Source: a virus
IMG/VR virus record: IMGVR_UViG_3300046387_000186
Span: 1 to 20,431 of that record
DNA length: 20,431 nucleotides
Reading direction: 5' to 3' (one strand)
Below the pieces are notes generated by a model. It had not been told where the DNA came from. It made no database searches and saw nothing but the letters and a program-made list of their open reading frames with translations. Below are positions 1 to 5,471 of this stretch, piece by piece. Numbering within the stretch: position 1 is the stretch's first letter; every line of letters begins with the position of its first letter. The position numbers and the translations under genes were made by a program.

Positions 1-405
1 CCGATTCAATAAGTTTTTAAAACCAACGCGCGCCGAACTGAAAAAAAACGGACGCGGCGGCAAATTCACCTTTCGGCCGGTTTTGCCTCTGAATTGTTCG
101 GCATAACTTGGCGGAATCCCCAAACGCAACATATCGTCTAAATCAACGTCGTCACCGGTGCCAAATTCAACATAAGGCGAATATTTTGCATTGGCGACAA
201 TGTTAATTGTTTTGCCGCTTTTTTGTGCGCTGATTGATTGGCGGAGCGTACCCTTATCAACCGGCGCCGCACGTTTTGCAAGTCTAACAATTTCCAGGCC
301 CGTTTTTCCTAATTCATTTGAAACCTTTTGAGATTCAAACGCGCGCAATTTATCTAACTTTTTGTTAAGTTTTGACAAATCGGATTGATTTATTTTTATA
401 TTCAT
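1..405 (-). CDS. HK97 gp10-like tail completion protein (partial, C-terminus cut by window edge)
   Basis: I translated 135 codons from the ATG at 405 to the window edge without a stop. HK97 gp10-family proteins sit at the head-tail interface and complete the tail end of siphoviruses. Family hallmarks are visible: APVDKGTLR at residues 47-55, YVEFGTG at 78-84 and PPRPFF at 117-122, near the usual C-terminus, so probably only a few residues are missing. The ATG directly follows the TAA of the head closure gene without a spacer, as expected for translationally coupled connector genes. In related phages the next gene is the major tail protein, which would lie beyond the left edge. The family call is from motifs I recognise, not from a search. 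Confidence 0.88.
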   Translation of the reverse strand, partial: MNIKINQSDLSKLNKKLDKLRAFESQKVSNELGKTGLEIVRLAKRAAPVDKGTLRQSISAQKSGKTINIVANAKYSPYVEFGTGDDVDLDDMLRLGIPPSYAEQFRGKTGRKVNLPPRPFFFSSARVGFKNLLNR

Positions 406-732
406 TTAACTTGATTTTGTTGCTAAAAGTTTTGTATAAAAATCCAAATCAAATTCAAATTTGTCGTTTATTCTATATTTTTGAGTTTCGCCCTCTAATG
501 TAAAGACGTCGCCCAATTGAATCAAATCCGCGGTCTTTTTACGCATTGTTAATTCAATGTCGATGTCTTGTTGCCTTTTGCCGAATTTGTCCTTAATTTC
601 GCCCTTTAATTGCGTTAAATTGCACCAAACCGTTGCAATGGTTGACAGCGTTGAATTAAAACCACCAAAACCGTCCGCAACCTTTGAGAAACGTTTTATT
701 GTTATTTTAGAATCTAATTTTCCGGCTTGCAT
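406..732 (-). CDS. Head closure / head-tail adaptor protein (SPP1 gp16-like)
   Basis: This 108-residue protein fits the length of head-tail stopper proteins, which form a ring between the gp6-like connector and the tail and close the DNA channel. Supporting motifs are the N-terminal basic beta strand KITIKRF (residues 9-15), DGFGGF at 20-25, TVWCNL around 34-39 and GDVFTLEGETQKYRI around 74-88, the usual succession in this family. Its ATG overlaps the stop of the upstream connector gene by one base (TAATG), and its own stop abuts the gp10-like start. The order gp6-like, gp16-like, gp10-like is the standard siphovirus connector order and strengthens the call. Confidence 0.85.
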   Translation of the reverse strand: MQAGKLDSKITIKRFSKVADGFGGFNSTLSTIATVWCNLTQLKGEIKDKFGKRQQDIDIELTMRKKTADLIQLGDVFTLEGETQKYRINDKFEFDLDFYTKLLATKSS

Positions 733-1244
733 TAAACAAACATTGATTTAAAGGACGTTAATATTTTTTTTGTACTTGTTGTAATTTCGTTTAAATTTAC
801 GCCCGTGACAAAATCCGCGCGGTTGTCGTAATATGTTGAAATCAATTGAAGCATTGCTTGTTTTATTAATGAATTGTTGATCCCGGTTGTCACATAGGTA
901 ATTAAAACGCGTTCGGCCGGTCCTTGGTCCAATTCAATTGTTTCATTGTCCAAACCTAAAATTTCAAAATCTGTTGTGGCCGTTCCTTTGATTGTGATTT
1001 GTGAAATGCTCGCAACCGGCCCAAATGGCAAATCAAAAATTCCGTTTGTTTCGTCTAAATAATAACTTCGATTTTTGGCGACAATATCGCGCGAAATATA
1101 ATTTTCGGACCAAATCCGCGCTTGTGTGATCATTTCACCAATCAACGCATCATCGGCGGTTGTATCAATCCGGACGTAATCTTTGACGTTTTGGGTTGTC
1201 AATAATTCGGAACCGGTTGTTGTATTGATTTTAATTTGTCGCAT
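732..1244 (-). CDS. Head-tail connector protein (phage gp6-like)
   Basis: This is a 170-residue protein of the gp6-like connector family, which forms the ring docked under the portal. The N-terminal region has the family pattern: a strand, then LTTQNVKDYVRID (around residues 15-27) followed by DDALIGEMITQARIWSENYISRDIV, a helical pair typical of these proteins. The middle is beta-rich and the C-terminal half has a long helix (around 127-142) ending in YYDNRADF. The ATG lies 14 bases inside the preceding small gene, so the two probably share a transcript. Position between capsid and head closure genes agrees with the role. No unusual feature was seen. Confidence 0.82.
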   Translation of the reverse strand: MRQIKINTTTGSELLTTQNVKDYVRIDTTADDALIGEMITQARIWSENYISRDIVAKNRSYYLDETNGIFDLPFGPVASISQITIKGTATTDFEILGLDNETIELDQGPAERVLITYVTTGINNSLIKQAMLQLISTYYDNRADFVTGVNLNEITTSTKKILTSFKSMFV

Positions 1245-1437
1245 TGTCTTTTGTTTCTTTGGATTCGATTTTCAATTCCTTTGTTTCAATCTTTGCTTTG
1301 CTTTGCTTTTTATTTATTGGCGAAGCGTAACCCCTGGAAATCCAAATTGTTGCAATATGGGCCGGCAAATCTATTTTGTCGCCGTTTTCATATCGTTTGC
1401 CGTCCCTTAAAATTGAAGTTTTGATTTTTAATTCCAT
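1231..1437 (-). CDS. Small conserved connector-region protein, 68 aa
   Basis: The open frame extends upstream to 1521, but the upstream part runs through a terminator and a promoter-like element. I therefore place the start at the ATG at 1437, which gives 68 residues. Residues 4-45 follow a pattern seen in small phage proteins between capsid and connector genes: a beta strand, RDGKRYENGD, then an Ala/Ile helix and RGYASP. I recall such proteins only as conserved and uncharacterised. The tail from about residue 45 is Lys/Glu/Thr rich and probably disordered. The gene starts the connector operon: a TATCTTTA element lies just upstream and the 3' end overlaps the gp6-like gene by 14 bases. Exact function is unknown. 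Confidence 0.68.
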   Translation of the reverse strand: MELKIKTSILRDGKRYENGDKIDLPAHIATIWISRGYASPINKKQSKAKIETKELKIESKETKDNATN

Positions 1438-1452
1438 TATAAAATATTTTTG

Positions 1453-1460
1453 TAAAGATA
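1453..1460 (-). promoter_or_regulatory. Promoter -7-like element TATCTTTA for the connector operon
   Basis: The minus strand reads TATCTTTACAAAAATA, a TAnnTTTG-type -7 element with the final G changed to A, beginning at the last T of the preceding terminator. It lies 16 bases upstream of the ATG at 1437. No TTTG -33 element is present, because that position falls in the terminator hairpin. It belongs to a set of four similar TAnnTTTACAAAAA sites in the window. Confidence 0.45.
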
Positions 1461-1491
1461 AAAAAAAAGCGCCACATAAATTGTGACGCCT
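1461..1491 (-). terminator. Rho-independent terminator after the 1521-1883 gene
   Basis: On the minus strand GCGTCACA (1489-1482) pairs with TGTGGCGC (1476-1469), 8 bp including one G-U pair and a 5-base loop. A run of eight T follows. It ends the transcript of the PD-(D/E)XK-like gene before the connector operon. Confidence 0.85.
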
Positions 1492-1520
1492 TTTCCGAAT
1501 GAAAACAATATGAAAAAACA

Positions 1521-1883
1521 TTAAAGTAGTGCAAAGTTATTAAAATTTTTTGAATATTTTTCCATGCCAAGCGTAAACGATTTTAAAATCCCGTCGTTTT
1601 TTATAATAAAAAAACCGTTTCGTTGTTTTGAATAAATGGCGAAAAATTGAACGTCTGACGTTTTATAAAAATTGTCGTTTCGATCGCTTAAAATAATTCG
1701 TTTTCGCGTTCGGTTTGATTCGTCAATTGCTTTTATCTGAATTTTTGACAATCCGTTCGGGGTGTCAATAATACAATCATAAACCGAAGTGTGAAGCAAA
1801 GGAAATGAAACCAAAAGATTGTTTTTCATCGCCTCAACAGCAAAAAGGTATTCCGCGAAACAACCAAAACGACTTGCATCCAT
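1521..1883 (-). CDS. PD-(D/E)XK-like nuclease, 120 aa, in a moron-like cassette
   Basis: The protein has the layout of a small restriction-endonuclease fold: an N-terminal helix with Glu11 in FGCFAEYLF, a strand with YDCIID (Asp36, Asp40), then the strand KIQIKA (Gln49, Lys51). This gives E...D-x12-QxK, the Q-x-K variant seen in Mrr- and resolvase-like members. The C-terminal half (VQFFAIYSK, GFFIIK) gives further strands typical of the fold. It is transcribed separately from its surroundings: a -7-like TAACTTTA lies four bases before the ATG and a terminator follows 30 bases after the stop. A nuclease between capsid and connector genes has no obvious structural role, so anti-host, superinfection or anti-defence roles are possible. 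Fold assignment is by eye. Confidence 0.65.
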   Translation of the reverse strand: MDASRFGCFAEYLFAVEAMKNNLLVSFPLLHTSVYDCIIDTPNGLSKIQIKAIDESNRTRKRIILSDRNDNFYKTSDVQFFAIYSKQRNGFFIIKNDGILKSFTLGMEKYSKNFNNFALL

Positions 1884-1887
1884 TTTA

Positions 1888-1895
1888 TAAAGTTA
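1888..1895 (-). promoter_or_regulatory. Promoter -7-like element TAACTTTA abutting a start codon
   Basis: The minus strand reads TAACTTTATAAAATGG, where the last ATG is the start at 1883. Only four bases separate the -7-like element from the start codon, so a transcript from here would be leaderless or nearly so. It follows the T-tract of the preceding terminator directly. No TTTG -33 element is seen. Confidence 0.4.
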
Positions 1896-1896
1896 T

Positions 1897-1925
1897 AAAA
1901 AAAAGCGCTTAAATTAATAAGCGCC
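1897..1925 (-). terminator. Rho-independent terminator after the small-gene cassette
   Basis: On the minus strand GCGCTTA (1924-1918) pairs perfectly with TAAGCGC (1911-1905) across a short A/T loop, followed by eight T. It closes the transcript of the four small genes 2547-1951. Confidence 0.82.
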
Positions 1926-1950
1926 TTTTCAAACTAACCAATAAATAAAA

Positions 1951-2103
1951 CTAATCACCGTTGTAAAGGGCCAACGATAAACCCAAAAAGAAAAGGAACA
2001 ACGTTCCAATAATATCGTTATACAGAAACATTTGACGCGTTGCAAACACGAAAAATAAAATTGTTAAAACAAAGTTAATAAAATTTTTATAATTGGTCTG
2101 CAT
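1951..2103 (-). CDS. Small two-segment membrane protein, 50 aa
   Basis: From the ATG at 2103 the frame encodes 50 residues with two hydrophobic segments: about 9-22 (INFVLTILFFVFA) and about 31-47 (IIGTLFLFFLGLSLALY), joined by the short polar stretch TRQMFLYND. This predicts a membrane hairpin. A GTG at 2139 would add 12 residues, but it would overlap the upstream zinc-knuckle gene by 53 rather than 17 bases, so I prefer the ATG. It is last in a four-gene cassette and is followed by a terminator. Size and topology would permit a holin or a superinfection-exclusion membrane protein, but no lysin is nearby and nothing decides between these. Function unknown. Confidence 0.6.
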   Translation of the reverse strand: MQTNYKNFINFVLTILFFVFATRQMFLYNDIIGTLFLFFLGLSLALYNGD

Positions 2104-2212
2104 AAAAACATTGATTGCAACAATAATATTTGTCTTCACTTATTGGCGCCTGACAAACCCGGCATTCAAATTCGGGTTCGTCGCCTGGAAAATAATCTAA
2201 ACCCCAAGCCAT
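2087..2212 (-). CDS. Miniature zinc-knuckle protein, 41 aa
   Basis: This short frame (ATG at 2212, TAA at 2087) encodes 41 residues beginning MAWGLDYFPGDEPEFE. It carries a four-cysteine zinc-ribbon-like arrangement: CRVC (residues 17-20) and CCNQC (31-35), that is C-x2-C-x10-C-C-x2-C. The N-terminal third is acidic and aromatic. It overlaps the upstream 52-aa gene by 16 bases and the downstream membrane-protein gene by 17 bases, each in a different frame. Such interlocking and the regular cysteine spacing argue that it is a real gene despite its size. Zinc binding is inferred from the cysteines. Its target is unknown; protein-protein or nucleic-acid binding are both possible. Confidence 0.7.
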   Translation of the reverse strand: MAWGLDYFPGDEPEFECRVCQAPISEDKYYCCNQCFYADQL

Positions 2213-2355
2213 GACGCAATATTTAAAGGTTTTAAAATCTTATTGAAAAATTTATTGAATTTCGTTTGTGATTCAAAATTTTCTATTTCTTTTTTTGTGT
2301 ACACATTGACGCGTTTTCCGTCGTGTATTATAGTCAATCCGGTTGTTGTTTTCAT
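2197..2355 (-). CDS. Small hypothetical protein, 52 aa
   Basis: ATG at 2355, TAG at 2197. The N-terminal half (TTGLTIIHDGKRVNVYTKKE) suggests a small beta hairpin followed by a helix rich in Lys and Glu. The C-terminal half (residues 32-50) is an amphipathic Phe/Lys/Leu helix, FNKFFNKILKPLNIASWL, which could lie on a membrane or mediate dimerisation. It overlaps the zinc-knuckle gene by 16 bases. It is preceded by a GC-rich hairpin that separates it from the 48-aa gene. I do not recognise a family. The evidence for coding is the compact head-to-tail arrangement and the ATG AAA ACA start shared with several other genes of this phage. Confidence 0.6.
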   Translation of the reverse strand: MKTTTGLTIIHDGKRVNVYTKKEIENFESQTKFNKFFNKILKPLNIASWLGV

Positions 2356-2365
2356 TTGTCTAAAA

Positions 2366-2390
2366 TTGTGGCCGAGTTGCCCCGGCCGGT
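2366..2390 (-). terminator. GC hairpin, weak terminator or attenuator
   Basis: On the minus strand GGCCG (2387-2383) pairs with CGGCC (2374-2370) around an 8-base loop, 14 bases after the stop of the 48-aa gene. The sequence after it (ACAATTTTAG) is a poor T-tract. It probably causes only partial termination or affects mRNA stability inside the cassette. Confidence 0.4.
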
Positions 2391-2400
2391 TAATGTTTTT

Positions 2401-2547
2401 TTATTTACAAAGAAATTGAATTAATAATGTTCTTAATTCGTCTTTGCTTAATGACATTAAATAGTCAGTTGTGCCTTCTGAATCGGTCATGTTTCTTTGT
2501 ACTGATTTTACAATTTGTTCTTTGGATATTTTATTAAATGTTTTCAT
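2401..2547 (-). CDS. Small hypothetical protein, 48 aa
   Basis: ATG at 2547 and TAA at 2401 encode 48 residues starting MKTFNKISKEQIVKS and ending in LSKDELRTLLIQFLCK. Two helices are likely (about 8-20 and 33-46) around a polar turn with TDSEGTTDY. The ISKEQIVKS and LSKDELRTL segments each begin with Ser-Lys-Glu/Asp, a helix-cap pattern. It is the first gene after the capsid terminator. A TATATTTG promoter element lies about 32 bases upstream of its ATG, and an A-rich leader precedes the start. I do not recognise a family. With the three genes after it, it forms a cassette between the capsid and connector operons. Confidence 0.6.
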   Translation of the reverse strand: MKTFNKISKEQIVKSVQRNMTDSEGTTDYLMSLSKDELRTLLIQFLCK

Positions 2548-2578
2548 AATTGTTTTATTTTATTGTTTTTGTTCCCTA

Positions 2579-2586
2579 CAAATATA
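2579..2586 (-). promoter_or_regulatory. Promoter -7 element TATATTTG for the small-gene cassette
   Basis: TATATTTG on the minus strand fits the Bacteroidota -7 consensus TAnnTTTG and lies 32 bases before the ATG at 2547. No TTTG is found at the -33 distance, where the sequence is all T. The direct repeat CACTTTTT (plus strand 2590-2597 and 2618-2625, 28 bases apart) lies just upstream and could be a regulator site. The rest of 2548-2680 is A/T-rich with nothing else convincing. Confidence 0.5.
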
Positions 2587-2682
2587 TAACACTTTTTATA
2601 ATTAAAAAAATATTTTCACTTTTTTTTGAAAGTTTTTTTTGTTTTTTTTGTTTCTTATCTGTTGAGCGCCATAAAATAAAAG

Positions 2683-2718
2683 CATAAAAAAAAGGCCCGG
2701 AATAAATCCAGGCCCTTT
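2683..2718 (-). terminator. Strong terminator after the major capsid gene
   Basis: On the minus strand AAAGGGCCTGG (2717-2707) pairs with CCGGGCCTTT (2700-2691), about 10 bp with one bulged G, followed by a T-run. It lies 23 bases after the capsid stop and ends the head operon. Confidence 0.88.
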
Positions 2719-2740
2719 AAATTGATTGATTTGCGTAAAA

Positions 2741-3913
2741 TTACGGCGTTTCTAATGCAGCTTTTGCAGTTGCAAAATCACCTTTTACAAACGCGTTAGG
2801 CAAATAATTTGTAAGTGCAATCCTTTCAGAAACGCGGACCGTTACAAAACCGTCACGAACGTTTGTTCCGTCTTCTTTAAAGAATTCAACATTGATTCCG
2901 TCACGGACCCAAAGTTGCGTTCCAACGCCAAAGTTTCCAATTAAGAAATTACCGGCGCTAATTGCGCTATTTAAAACAACCTTCACGCCCATGAATACGG
3001 GTTGAAGACCGCTGTAAACTTGGTCTTTTAAATAATTGTTTTGCGTATCTTTTAATAATAGTATTTTGTGAAAATCTGTTGGATTTAACAAAATTGTATC
3101 GGCGTTGTAATTTGCCAATGCTAATTGATTTAAAGACGCAACAATTACGTCAAATTCATTTGCGTTGTCAACGGCGTCGGCTAGTGATCCGGCGGCGAAT
3201 ACAGTTGCAGAATTTTCAATACCGCCCAAAGTGTTACCACTTAAAACGTGAGCATCTTCAACGTCCAACAATTTTTCGGGCGCACGGCTTGACAAATATG
3301 ACGTCAATTGTGCGGTGTCGGCCAACATTTCCTCGGAAATTCGGAAATAAGTTCCGATTTTCTTCACATTGGCGTCCGTCGCAGTCATGTCAAAATCGGA
3401 TTGCGTAAACGTCGCGCCTTCGGCTGTAATGTCGGCGCCGTTGCTGTATCCACTTTCTTTGACATAGCGAACAACGTCCGATGTTGTTGAACCTTGGGCC
3501 AATAATTCGCGAATGTGTTGCGGTCTTGTTGGATCAAATTTATATCCAGGAACGCGATCCGCTGCAATAACTGAACCGGTGAAATCGGCGCCGGTGGTCA
3601 TATCCGCTTTAATTTCAAACGCTGCGCTTCTTGAATGGCCTTTTGTCAATTTTTCAATTGCGCCATTTTCAAACGCTTCATTTAAAGCGCCTTTAAACGT
3701 CATTCGTTTTTTAGCGTTGAATTGCTTTTTGTTTGCAACCTCAATCGCGTCCAAACGCTCATTTAATTTTGTTGCCATTTCGGTAACTTCATTTTTTACA
3801 ATGTCGTTAGCTTTCAATACAACAGTTTCAACCACCTCGTGATTGGATTTTTCGATTTTTGAATCAATGGCCGTGTTAAATTGGTCCAATTGATTTTTGA
3901 TATTTTCTTCCAT
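2741..3913 (-). CDS. Major capsid protein (HK97 fold)
   Basis: This 390-residue protein has the size and layout of an HK97-type capsid precursor. Residues 1-65 are a charged coiled-coil segment resembling the scaffolding delta domain, so no separate scaffold gene is needed. The segment to about 110 (KKRMTFKGALNEAFENG) is the linker where the adjacent protease probably cuts. The shell domain follows, with RPQHIRELL around 130-138, YVKESG..ADITAEGA, KKIGTYFRISEEMLAD around 185-200, LSGNTLGGI, then a C-terminal part with LLNPTDFHKILLLKD, GLQPVFMGVKVV and VRVSERIALTNYLPNAFVKGDF. These are the usual landmarks of the family. It starts four bases after the protease stop and is followed by a strong terminator, as expected for the most abundant product. 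Confidence 0.93.
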   Translation of the reverse strand: MEENIKNQLDQFNTAIDSKIEKSNHEVVETVVLKANDIVKNEVTEMATKLNERLDAIEVANKKQFNAKKRMTFKGALNEAFENGAIEKLTKGHSRSAAFEIKADMTTGADFTGSVIAADRVPGYKFDPTRPQHIRELLAQGSTTSDVVRYVKESGYSNGADITAEGATFTQSDFDMTATDANVKKIGTYFRISEEMLADTAQLTSYLSSRAPEKLLDVEDAHVLSGNTLGGIENSATVFAAGSLADAVDNANEFDVIVASLNQLALANYNADTILLNPTDFHKILLLKDTQNNYLKDQVYSGLQPVFMGVKVVLNSAISAGNFLIGNFGVGTQLWVRDGINVEFFKEDGTNVRDGFVTVRVSERIALTNYLPNAFVKGDFATAKAALETP

Positions 3914-3916
3914 TTT

Positions 3917-4606
3917 TTATTTTTTTATGGAGTTAATAATATAATTTAAGATTTCGGAATCATTGTTTTTTGCTTCAACATTCGGCAAAGTGATTTCATC
4001 AACCGGCTTTGTGAATTCAACAAATAATGATTTTAGTTTTAATAATTCCGCTTCGATTGCAAATCCCATTTCGTCGGAAATTGAACCTTTGCGAATTAGT
4101 TTAGATAAATTGTCGTATCTCTTTGACAATTTATTGACGTCAATATTTCCTTTGACATCTAAAATTTTTGCCTGATCATTAGCGGCTAAAGTAACGGCGC
4201 TAACTTCATACAATTTGACCTCTGTAATTTCGCGGTAATTGTCTTTATTTTGTTTTTGAATTGGCATAATACCGACAGAATTTTCGGTAATGACGCCGGT
4301 TTTCATTAATTCAACAACGTCCATTCCCAATTGTGTTTTGGCAATTTCTGCGGTGAATACTAAACCTTTGTCGTCCTCATATAATTCAACCATTTTTCCA
4401 ATCGGTTGATTCATATCGTGTTGATATAAGTATTTGACCCGGTCGCCATTTTCGGCGATTGTCTTTTTATATGCGCCTTTCATTATTACGTCATTGTCGG
4501 AATCTTTGTTTCCGAAATAGCTTCCATAACCTTTAATAATTCCGGCCTTTTCGTCGGCGTCAATTAATTCACCAACGGGCGCCGCTTTATATAGAATCGT
4601 GTTCAT
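3917..4606 (-). CDS. Prohead protease (HK97 family)
   Basis: At 229 residues this fits the HK97 gp4-type serine protease that cuts the capsid delta domain during maturation. Landmarks are GYGSYFGNKDSDNDVIMKGA at 26-45, the probable catalytic His63 in YQHDMNQPIG, Ser110 in ITENSVGI, and KLYEVSAVTLAAN at 131-143, which supplies the acidic third position (probably Glu134). The C-terminal 80 residues are helical and charged and may anchor the protease inside the prohead until it is degraded. It lies between the minor head protein and the capsid gene, the normal place. A TATATTTACAAAAA promoter-like element sits 8-21 bases upstream of its ATG. Confidence 0.92.
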   Translation of the reverse strand: MNTILYKAAPVGELIDADEKAGIIKGYGSYFGNKDSDNDVIMKGAYKKTIAENGDRVKYLYQHDMNQPIGKMVELYEDDKGLVFTAEIAKTQLGMDVVELMKTGVITENSVGIMPIQKQNKDNYREITEVKLYEVSAVTLAANDQAKILDVKGNIDVNKLSKRYDNLSKLIRKGSISDEMGFAIEAELLKLKSLFVEFTKPVDEITLPNVEAKNNDSEILNYIINSIKK

Positions 4607-4619
4607 AAGAAAATTTTTG

Positions 4620-4627
4620 TAAATATA
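4620..4627 (-). promoter_or_regulatory. Promoter -7-like element TATATTTA before the protease gene
   Basis: The minus strand reads TATATTTACAAAAATTTTC and then reaches the ATG at 4606. It lies in the 27-base gap after the minor head gene. It could give extra transcription of protease and capsid, although no clear -33 TTTG is present. Confidence 0.4.
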
Positions 4628-4633
4628 CGATTT

Positions 4634-5470
4634 TTAAAAATTAGTAAATCCGCCTGCAGCAACGCCCAATCCAATGTTTTGAATTTCTTCAATGGTTTGC
4701 GCCCCTTCTTTTGGAATGTGAGCAATTGAACAACGGCAATTAATCACTTCGCTAGCCGGCGCGCTTGGATCGCCCGGAAACATCATTTGTGAACCACCAA
4801 CCAAAAACGCCGCGTTTTGATCAACAATTTGTCCGTCCGCGTCTGAATGCGTATCGCGGACCCTATCGTCAAAACTTGCAATCCATTCCTTTTGTAATTG
4901 ATCGCCCGGAAAAATCGTTGTTGCGGCCGCTGATGTCGCAAAATTAGCCGCCGCAGTTGCTTCGGTGCGGACCAATCGTTCGGCCTGGAATTGTGAATAT
5001 CTGTTGAATTGGTTGCGTAAAATACGCCCCTTTTCAATGGCGCCCAACGTCATGAATTCGGGATCGGACATCAATCGTTGTGTTATTCTAATAAGAGTTT
5101 GTTTTGCAGTACCCGAAACCAATGTGACGCGTTGCGAACCGACAGCGACGCCCAACGCTGCAAATCGTGCGGCCCAAATATCATTTAAATTTGTTGTATC
5201 AATTTTTTTTGTCAAGTAGTTTTCAAAAGTTTTTGCGTACCAATTAGCAAATCGGATTCCTATATTTATATATAAATCGGAATAAATTTTCAACAATGGT
5301 TTGTTGTCAAAAAGGTTTTGAAAATTGGTTTGACCGTCCGCAATAAACGATTCAATGCCTTTGTTGTATTCGCTTTTATAAAAACGTTTTACAATTGCAA
5401 TTTGTTTTTTTTCGGAAATGTCCAATTGCTTTTCAAAATCCGTTTGCCATTTGTCGCGATCTAATTTCAA
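4634..5470 (-). CDS. Minor head protein (Mu F-like / SPP1 gp7-like)
   Basis: This 278-residue protein has the C-terminal signature of Mu F-like head morphogenesis proteins: RTEATAAANFA at 168-178, KEWIASFDDRVRDTHSDADG at 194-213 and SEVINCRCS at 240-248, with the Cys-Arg-Cys end. Such proteins enter the prohead with the portal and help in DNA delivery or assembly. The N-terminal 160 residues are mainly helical. The only usable start is a TTG at 5470: an in-frame TAG lies three codons upstream and the first internal ATG would remove 133 residues. The TTG follows the portal TAG after a single base, so it is probably translated by coupling. Confidence 0.88.
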   Translation of the reverse strand: MKLDRDKWQTDFEKQLDISEKKQIAIVKRFYKSEYNKGIESFIADGQTNFQNLFDNKPLLKIYSDLYINIGIRFANWYAKTFENYLTKKIDTTNLNDIWAARFAALGVAVGSQRVTLVSGTAKQTLIRITQRLMSDPEFMTLGAIEKGRILRNQFNRYSQFQAERLVRTEATAAANFATSAAATTIFPGDQLQKEWIASFDDRVRDTHSDADGQIVDQNAAFLVGGSQMMFPGDPSAPASEVINCRCSIAHIPKEGAQTIEEIQNIGLGVAAGGFTNF

Positions 5471-5471
5471 C

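Noticed and set aside
1438-1521. Upstream extension of the 68-aa gene
   Set aside because: It would translate through a terminator hairpin and a promoter-like element; the ATG at 1437 fits better.
2104-2139. GTG start for the 50-aa membrane protein
   Set aside because: It would extend the overlap with the zinc-knuckle gene to 53 bases and adds no further membrane segment of its own; kept only as an alternative.
2590-2640. A/T-rich direct repeats as a CRISPR or iteron array
   Set aside because: There are only two 8-base copies in homopolymer-rich sequence, with no regular spacing or longer repeat; at most a regulator site.
2575-2685. 36-codon minus-strand frame starting MLLFYGAQQ
   Set aside because: It begins in the T-tract of the capsid terminator, is mostly Asn/Lys from A-runs, and runs over the promoter of the next unit.
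3079-3842. Plus-strand frames opposite the major capsid gene
   Set aside because: They are antisense to a confident capsid gene and share no motif with known proteins.
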